From contig JACZYA010000016.1 of assembly GCA_022571295.1 (NCBI GenBank), positions 1 to 33,540 of the forward strand: a stretch of DNA of 33,540 bases. Direction: 5' to 3'. This stretch comes from Acidobacteriota bacterium. Its GTDB lineage: Bacteria > Acidobacteriota > Terriglobia > Acidiferrales > 2-02-FULL-67-57. A program made the position numbers and the translations under genes. Below the pieces are notes generated by a model, which saw only the letters and a program-made list of their open reading frames with translations, had not been told where the DNA came from and searched no databases. Positions 27,641-33,540 of the stretch are shown here, piece after piece. Every line of letters begins with the position of its first letter. The first letter of the stretch is position 1.

Positions 27641-29079
27641 GCGTCCCGGTCACCGATTTGTTGCGCATTCTGCCCGAGTTGGTGCTCGCGGTCTTCGGCA
27701 CGCTGATCGTGCTGGTGGAACCCTTTTTGCGCCGAACGCAAAAGTCTTTGACCGGGTACATCGCGCTGATCGGAGCCCTACTCGCTCTTCTGTCCACTTT
27801 GGCGCCGGCAATGTACCCCGGCCCGGCTTTCAACGGCCTGGTGCTTGTGGACGGGTTCAGCATCTTTTTTCACTTCCTGCTGCTGATGATTACCACGCTC
27901 ACCATTGTGGCGTCTTTCCGCTACCTGGAGCGCGAAGGCCTGCCCCAGGGCGAGTTCTATGCCTTGCTCCTCTTTGCCACTATCGGGATGGGTTTGATGG
28001 CGTCAGGTAATGAACTGGTGCTGGTGTTCCTCGGGCTGGAAACTGTTTCCATCGCTACCTATGTCTTAGTAGGTTTTCGCCGCACGGAAGTGCGCTCCAA
28101 TGAAGCGGCCATGAAGTATTTTCTGCTGGGCTCGTTCGCCACCGCCTTCATGCTCTATGGGATCGCGCTGCTATTCGGCGCCACCGGAACCACGTTCCTC
28201 CCCGACATCGCCCGTCAGCTGGCGGAAGGCGGCGGCATGAGAACTCTGGCGCTAATGGGCATGGGGCTGCTGTTCGTGGGTTTGGGATTCAAGCTCGCCC
28301 TGGTGCCCTTCCAAGCATGGGTACCGGATGTTTATGAAGGCGCGCCCACGCCGGTGACCGCCTTTCTCTCCGCCGGCCCCAAGGCCGCCGTCCTGGCAGC
28401 TTTCTTGCGAATTTTCTTCACCGCGCTGGAACCGCTCAGCGGCTCCTGGGTCTGGGTCATCTGGGCCACCGCCATCCTGACCATGTGCATCGGCAACCTG
28501 GGCGCGCTGATGCAAGACAACATCAAGCGCATGCTGGCCTATTCCTCCATTGCCCACGCCGGCTACATTCTGATCGCCTTCGCCGCCCATTCCGAACTGG
28601 GCATAGCCGCCGTGCTCTTCTACCTGGTCGCCTACGCGTTGATGAAGCTGGGAGCGTTTTCCATTGTCTCGCACGTCTCCGCCGGCGAGGCCCACCAATC
28701 CATTGACGACTACGCCGGCCTGCACGCCCGGCACCCGCTGCTGGCCGCTTGCTTGACAGTTTTTCTACTTTCGCTGATCGGAATTCCCCTCACCGGGGGC
28801 TTCTTTGGCAAGCTCTATATCTTCACCGCCGGGATTGATGCCAACTTGATGGGTCTGGTGATTGTCGGAGTCGTGAACAGCGCACTCTCGGCGGCCTATT
28901 ATCTGCGCGTGGTGAAAGTAATGTACATGAGCGAGCCGCAAGGAAATCTGGCGGTAGTACCGGTGCCGGCCTCCCTGGTTTTTGTGCTCACCCTTACCGT
29001 CCTGGGAACCATCGGCCTGGGTGTCTTCCCTTCCCCCATCTTGCAATTTGCTCAACAGTCGGTTCTGCCCCTGCCCTGA
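27637..29079 (+). CDS. nuoN: NADH-quinone oxidoreductase subunit N (copy 1)
   Basis: 480 aa; ATGA overlap with nuoM; PFQAWVPDVYEGAPTPVTAFLSAGPKAA, QDNIKRMLAYSSIAHAGY. Confidence 0.96.
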   Translation: MSVPVTDLLRILPELVLAVFGTLIVLVEPFLRRTQKSLTGYIALIGALLALLSTLAPAMYPGPAFNGLVLVDGFSIFFHFLLLMITTLTIVASFRYLEREGLPQGEFYALLLFATIGMGLMASGNELVLVFLGLETVSIATYVLVGFRRTEVRSNEAAMKYFLLGSFATAFMLYGIALLFGATGTTFLPDIARQLAEGGGMRTLALMGMGLLFVGLGFKLALVPFQAWVPDVYEGAPTPVTAFLSAGPKAAVLAAFLRIFFTALEPLSGSWVWVIWATAILTMCIGNLGALMQDNIKRMLAYSSIAHAGYILIAFAAHSELGIAAVLFYLVAYALMKLGAFSIVSHVSAGEAHQSIDDYAGLHARHPLLAACLTVFLLSLIGIPLTGGFFGKLYIFTAGIDANLMGLVIVGVVNSALSAAYYLRVVKVMYMSEPQGNLAVVPVPASLVFVLTLTVLGTIGLGVFPSPILQFAQQSVLPLP

Positions 29080-29141
29080 CGAGGCAACCAAGTAGACTCT
29101 CTGATTCCAGAGGTGCACGCGGCTGAAAGTGTGCCGAAAAG

Positions 29142-29178
29142 AAAAAAGGGGAAACCCCAGCGGGTTTCCCCTAATTTT
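29142..29178. terminator. bidirectional intrinsic terminator between convergent nuoN and atpE
   Basis: AAAAAA precedes the stem AGGGGAAACCC-CAGC-GGGTTTCCCCT (29147-29172), followed by AATTTT. 11-bp perfect stem. Confidence 0.88.
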
Positions 29179-29193
29179 GTCTACTGCCAGCGT

Positions 29194-29520
29194 CTAGTAG
29201 GTGACTTTCAAAAAGACGATGGCAAAGGTGTAGAGCGCCAGCGATTCAATCAGCACCAGGGCCAGAATCAGCACAAATCGAATCGCGGGAGCGGCGCCCG
29301 GATTCCGTGCCATGCCTTCGCAAGCAGCCGAGGTAGCCTTGGCCTGCGCGATGGCACAACCAGCCGCGGCAATCGCCATGGCAAAGCCCGAAGTGATGGC
29401 GATCCACATGGCCACTTGAGCCGGCGGCTTTCCGTCGGCGCCCTCAGCCTGCGCGGCTGCGGGCAAAGCAAAAGTAAACAGCAGCAGAGTGAGTCCTAAC
29501 AGCACAACTGTTTTCTTCAC
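29194..29520 (-). CDS. atpE: ATP synthase F0 subunit c, with N-terminal signal-like segment
   Basis: GTG start at 29520 after AAAGGAGAACCACC; ARNPGA loop and ion-binding helix VLIESLALYTFAI; leader VKKTVVLLGLTLLLFTFALPAAAQA. Confidence 0.9.
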   Translation of the reverse strand: MKKTVVLLGLTLLLFTFALPAAAQAEGADGKPPAQVAMWIAITSGFAMAIAAAGCAIAQAKATSAACEGMARNPGAAPAIRFVLILALVLIESLALYTFAIVFLKVTY

Positions 29521-29617
29521 GGTGGTTCTCCTTTCGGTATGAAATAGTCCGCAGGAGGTGGTTCCCCGGCCACCCTCGTACGGCCGAGGCTCACGCTGAA
29601 CGGACATCAGTCCAGTA

Positions 29618-30433
29618 TTAATGCTCTTCCGCTACCGCCCCACCCACGTACACGATCGGGAGCAGCGTAAAGACGAATGCCTGCAAGAAAGCTACGAACA
29701 CATGCAACAGAACAAATGCCAGCGGGATAATCACCGGCGCAATTGCGCCCATGCCACCCAGAACCATGTTCACGCCCGCCAGCCACGTCATCATGGATAC
29801 ACCCAAGCCCAGAAAGGTCAGGTAGAGCAGCTCGCTCACCACCATGTTCACCCACAGTCGAACCGTGAGTGAAAGTAGCCGCGCCGCATGGCTGACGATT
29901 TCAATCGGCAGCATCAGCGGGGCCATGGGCAGGATGGGTCCCAGGAACTGCTTGCCGTACTTCAGCACGCCATGGGCCTGGATGCCGGCAAAGTTGTAGT
30001 AAGCAAAAACAACCAGCGCGCAACCGAGCGGCACCGTATGGTGCGCGGTGGGGGAAACAAACCCGGGAACCAAACTGATGACGTTGCAGAATAAAACAAA
30101 CAGCCCCACGCTGCCGATCGCGGCCAGGTGTTTACGTCCGCCATGCCCGACGATCTCATCCAGTAGATCGTAAATGCCCACCTGAAAGGGGTTTGAAAGC
30201 AGCGTCTCAAAACAGATTTGCAAACCGCCGGGGTTCTCGGCTGACAAGCGCTTGCGAAACCAGAGAAAGAAGAGGACGCACAAAAAGACGATGAACAGCT
30301 CGGTGGCGATGTGGTCGGGAATGGGCCGGGTGGGGTCGTGCGGATGGAAGCCCAGGCCTTCCAGCAGCGGCAGCGCCAACCAGCCGAAGAGGCGGTTGAC
30401 TATGTCGCCGATCAACGTGGGATGATGTTCCAT
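29618..30433 (-). CDS. atpB: ATP synthase F0 subunit a
   Basis: 271 aa; conserved Arg helix LLSLTVRLWVNMVV; C-terminal VAFLQAFVFTLLPIVYVGGAV. Confidence 0.94.
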   Translation of the reverse strand: MEHHPTLIGDIVNRLFGWLALPLLEGLGFHPHDPTRPIPDHIATELFIVFLCVLFFLWFRKRLSAENPGGLQICFETLLSNPFQVGIYDLLDEIVGHGGRKHLAAIGSVGLFVLFCNVISLVPGFVSPTAHHTVPLGCALVVFAYYNFAGIQAHGVLKYGKQFLGPILPMAPLMLPIEIVSHAARLLSLTVRLWVNMVVSELLYLTFLGLGVSMMTWLAGVNMVLGGMGAIAPVIIPLAFVLLHVFVAFLQAFVFTLLPIVYVGGAVAEEH

Positions 30434-30436
30434 TTG

Positions 30437-30853
30437 TTAGTGTCTCGCCTCTTGTTTCCGCACAGCCAGCACCACTTGAAATATAGCTTCCAGGAAAACT
30501 GCGGCGACCAGAAGCAACAAGCCGCCTACCACGCCCGCCAGGGACAGCAGCGAACGCGAAAAGATAACATACAGCAGCAGGGCAAGCAAGACGACCGGCA
30601 CAAACAGCTTCAGGTAGGTTCGCGTAGTGGGGCGAACCTGCTGGGCGCGCACCAGCGAGTCAACCAAGGCTACGATCCAGCGGTAGTTCAGGTACGCGAG
30701 TCCGCCCCCGAAAGCGAACGCCAGTCCCACCCCTGCGCTCCAATTCCAGGCCGCCACCACCGTGCCCACAGGCGTCAGTCCCAAGATAAACCAACCCAGC
30801 CGGCGCTCGGCGCGAGCCAGCAACTCGCGTTCGGCCTGCGGAAGCTCGCTCAC
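30437..30853 (-). CDS. ATP synthase subunit I-like membrane protein
   Basis: 138 aa, four hydrophobic segments, between atpZ-like and atpB genes. Confidence 0.7.
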   Translation of the reverse strand: MSELPQAERELLARAERRLGWFILGLTPVGTVVAAWNWSAGVGLAFAFGGGLAYLNYRWIVALVDSLVRAQQVRPTTRTYLKLFVPVVLLALLLYVIFSRSLLSLAGVVGGLLLLVAAVFLEAIFQVVLAVRKQEARH

Positions 30854-31074
30854 CGCCGGTTCAGCCTCTTCAGTTCGCGGAATAGCTCCAGCAAGGCGGC
30901 GACGAATCCAAAGCCCAGGAACACAAGGCTCAACAGGGGGCTGGTTCCGAACTTGCCGTCCAGCCAGGCTCCGATGAAGTACCCCACCGCCGCAGCAACC
31001 GGAAAAGTGAAAGCGATGCTGAGGACAAAGCCCAGTTGCCGCCAGGGGCTGGCGTCGTTGGGCTGGGGCGACAT
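30850..31074 (-). CDS. AtpZ/AtpI-family ATP synthase accessory protein
   Basis: 74 aa; two TM segments, PVAAAVGYFIGAWLDGKFGTSPLLSLVFLGFGFVAALLELFRELKR. Confidence 0.8.
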   Translation of the reverse strand: MSPQPNDASPWRQLGFVLSIAFTFPVAAAVGYFIGAWLDGKFGTSPLLSLVFLGFGFVAALLELFRELKRLNRR

Positions 31075-31084
31075 GGCGTGTGCC

Positions 31085-32551
31085 TTAGCGGAAAGGAATC
31101 ATGGAGAACTGGGCGAAGCGAATGAGAGGCTCAGGATAAATACCAGACGCCAGCGTCAAGACCACCGTAATCGCCAGAGTGGCCACCAGCCCCGGCGCCA
31201 ACTCCATCTTGCCGGGCTCGCGCGGTTTGTCCATGAACATCGCCACCACGATGCGGAAATAGTAGTAGAGAGCGACGGCCACGTAGAGCGCAGCGATGAT
31301 GGCCAGGTAGTAATGCCCGGTCTGGATGAGCGCGAGGAAGATGAAATACTTGGCCACAAAGCCGCCGGTGGGAGGGATGCCGGTGAGAGAGAGCAGAAAA
31401 ATAATCATCAGGGTGGCGGGCACGGGGTTCTTGAAGAACAGGCCGCGCATGTCCTCGATGCGGTCGCCGATCAGATTCGAGCGCCGCATGCCGGTGACGA
31501 CGGCAAAGGCTCCCAGGGTCATCATGGCGTACACAAAAATATAGACGGCAATGCCGGTGCGGCCGGTCTCGTTGCCCGCCACCAAGCCCAGCAGCATGTA
31601 GCCGACGTGCCCGATGGAGGAGTAGGCCAGCAGGCGCTTGATGTTGTCCTGGTTGAGCGCGGCCAGATTGCCAATGACCATGGTGGCCACGGCCACCACG
31701 GCGAGTATGTCCTCCCAGTTGGTCCGCACCGGGCCCAGCGGAATCAGGAACAAGCGCAGCAGCAAAGCGAAGGAGGCGGCCTTGGAGGCGACCGATATGT
31801 AGGCGGTGATGGGCGTGGGCGCGCCTTCATAGACGTCTGGCGCCCACTGGTGGAACGGAACCGCCGCCACCTTGAAAAAGAGGGCGGCGGCAATCGTGAT
31901 GGTCGCCAGAAAAACGATGGGATCGTCCGGGCCCCGTTGCCGAACTGCCTCCGCTATCCGATAGATGTTGGTGGACCCGCTGATGCCATAAAGCAACGAG
32001 AACCCATACGCCAGGATGCCGGAGGAAAACACGCCCAGGAGGAAGTATTTGATGGCGGCTTCGTTCGAGCGGCGGTCGCGGCGGAGAAAGCCGGTGAGCA
32101 GGTAGAAGGAGATGGCCATCAGCTCCAAGCCAATGAAGAGAGTGATGAGGTCGATGCCGCCGGCCAGCAGCATCATGCCGACAGTGGCGAAGAGGATGAG
32201 CGAGTAGTACTCGCCCTCGTTTTCCTTTTCGATCTCCAGGTAGCGGATGGACATCAGGATGACCAAGGCGGTGGCGAGAAGAAAAATAAAACTGAAATAA
32301 ATGAAAAAGGAGTCCACCACAATCAGGCCGCCGCCGTCGGTTCCGCGAAAGGCCAGCATGGTGCGGTCATGCAGGCGCCAGATCTGAAACCCGCTGAACG
32401 CCACGCCCAGAAGGGCGGTGATGGCGCTGACAAACTTGTAGCGCGCGTCGAGCAGGAAGTCCAACAGCAGGATGCCGCAGGCGAAGATGGTCAACTCAAG
32501 GTGCGGGACAATCGCAACGAAGTCTTCCGGCTGGAAAAAATCAGTCCACAT
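31085..32551 (-). CDS. nuoN: NADH-quinone oxidoreductase subunit N (copy 2)
   Basis: 488 aa; PFHQWAPDVYEGAPTPITAYISVASKAASF, NQDNIKRLLAYSSIGHVGYMLLG. Confidence 0.96.
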   Translation of the reverse strand: MWTDFFQPEDFVAIVPHLELTIFACGILLLDFLLDARYKFVSAITALLGVAFSGFQIWRLHDRTMLAFRGTDGGGLIVVDSFFIYFSFIFLLATALVILMSIRYLEIEKENEGEYYSLILFATVGMMLLAGGIDLITLFIGLELMAISFYLLTGFLRRDRRSNEAAIKYFLLGVFSSGILAYGFSLLYGISGSTNIYRIAEAVRQRGPDDPIVFLATITIAAALFFKVAAVPFHQWAPDVYEGAPTPITAYISVASKAASFALLLRLFLIPLGPVRTNWEDILAVVAVATMVIGNLAALNQDNIKRLLAYSSIGHVGYMLLGLVAGNETGRTGIAVYIFVYAMMTLGAFAVVTGMRRSNLIGDRIEDMRGLFFKNPVPATLMIIFLLSLTGIPPTGGFVAKYFIFLALIQTGHYYLAIIAALYVAVALYYYFRIVVAMFMDKPREPGKMELAPGLVATLAITVVLTLASGIYPEPLIRFAQFSMIPFR

Positions 32552-33540
32552 CAGCGTTCAGCCGGCTCCGAGGGGGTTTCTTCGCTGGGGATCTCGGGCA
32601 CAGCGGCCGTCACGGGCGGCGCCTCCTCCTCAACCTGGAGGCGCTCGACGATGCGGGCTATGGGCTTCTCCAACACCTCGAAGTACGGCTTGGGATAAAT
32701 TCCGATCCAGAAGCACCAGATGACCAGCGGCACCAGCGTGACCAGCTCGCGCAGGTTTAGATCAGGGAGCGACTTGTTGGCGGGCTTGGTCACCTCGCCG
32801 AACATCACCCGCTGGTAGAGCCAGAGCAAATAGGCAGCGCCCAGGACAATTCCCGCCACCGCAAAGCCCGCCCACCACATGTTGACCTGCCAAGCTCCGA
32901 GCAGGATGGTAAATTCGCCGATGAACCCGTTGAGCAACGGCATCCCCAGCGAGGCCAGGCTGATAATCAAAAAGATAGCGGCGAAGACCGGCATGGGCGT
33001 GGACAGCCCGCCGAACTCGCTGATCTCGCGCGTGTGCCGGCGCTCGTAAAGGTATCCCACAATCAAGAAGAGCGCGCCGGTCGAGATGCCGTGGTTCACT
33101 TGCTGGATCAAACTGCCGGTCAACCCCAAGTGGTTGAGCGTGAAGATACCCAGCGTGCAGAAACCCAGGTGCGAGACCGATGAGTAGGCGATCAGCCGCT
33201 TCATGTCCGTCTGCATCATGCAGACCAGGGCGCCGTAGATGATGGCAATGATGGACAACGTAACCACCACCGGGACGGCCGCGCGCGCGGCTTCGGGAAA
33301 CATCGGCAACGAGAAGCGCATCAAGCCATAGGTGCCCATCTTCAGCAAAACGCCGGCCAGGATGACCGAGCCGGCGGTGGGCGCATCCACGTGGGCGTCA
33401 GGCAGCCAAGTGTGGAAAGGAACCATCGGGACTTTGATAGCGAAGCCGATGAAGAAAGCCCAGAAAATCCAGAATTGCCACTCGTAGGGCAACACCTTGC
33501 CCAGTTCCAAAAACGCCGGGATGCTGAAGGTGTAGATGCC
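32551..33540 (-). CDS. nuoM: NADH-quinone oxidoreductase subunit M (copy 2), N-terminus outside the window
   Basis: Frame remains open to the window edge (GIYTFSIPAFLELGKVLPYEWQ...); PFHTWLPDAHVDAPTAGSVILAGVLLKMGTYGLMRF. Confidence 0.95.
   Translation of the reverse strand, partial: GIYTFSIPAFLELGKVLPYEWQFWIFWAFFIGFAIKVPMVPFHTWLPDAHVDAPTAGSVILAGVLLKMGTYGLMRFSLPMFPEAARAAVPVVVTLSIIAIIYGALVCMMQTDMKRLIAYSSVSHLGFCTLGIFTLNHLGLTGSLIQQVNHGISTGALFLIVGYLYERRHTREISEFGGLSTPMPVFAAIFLIISLASLGMPLLNGFIGEFTILLGAWQVNMWWAGFAVAGIVLGAAYLLWLYQRVMFGEVTKPANKSLPDLNLRELVTLVPLVIWCFWIGIYPKPYFEVLEKPIARIVERLQVEEEAPPVTAAVPEIPSEETPSEPAER

Noticed and set aside
30311-32698. 795-aa plus-strand ORF
   Set aside because: Antisense to atpB, atpI-like, atpZ-like and nuoN2, which have clear family motifs. 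Its Q/H/R/G-rich composition is typical of a GC-rich shadow frame.

Overview
The window is a dense bacterial chromosomal segment, probably Acidobacteriota. That placement is inferred from bshA, the nuo/atp organisation and the GC-rich style; it was not tested. The left part (1-15.9 kb) holds an alpha/beta hydrolase, a ROK sugar kinase flanked by two tRNA T-arm-like sequences, a secreted H/R/Y/G-rich protein and an FmdB-type zinc ribbon. It also holds a minus-strand operon (yggS - DUF167 - Na+/solute symporter - M24 peptidase - membrane proteins), tmk-holB, an Hfq-like protein, a hotdog thioesterase, bshA, an orphan LytS-like histidine kinase, standalone ribA, and thiS overlapping an unknown gene. 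The right part (16-33.5 kb) is respiratory. A plus-strand complex I cluster reads nuoA-C-D-[EF fusion]-G-H-J-K-L-M-N and contains no nuoB or nuoI. A second, convergent minus-strand cluster reads (out of window)-nuoM2-nuoN2-atpZ-atpI-atpB-atpE. The two clusters meet at a bidirectional terminator. The most interesting observations are the non-autonomous complex I cluster facing a second nuo set joined to ATP synthase F0 genes, the NuoE-NuoF fusion, the ATP synthase c subunit with a signal-like leader and a partial Na+-type site, and a probable tRNA 3' remnant (att-like scar) near 2.0 kb. I saw no CRISPR array, rRNA or intact tRNA.
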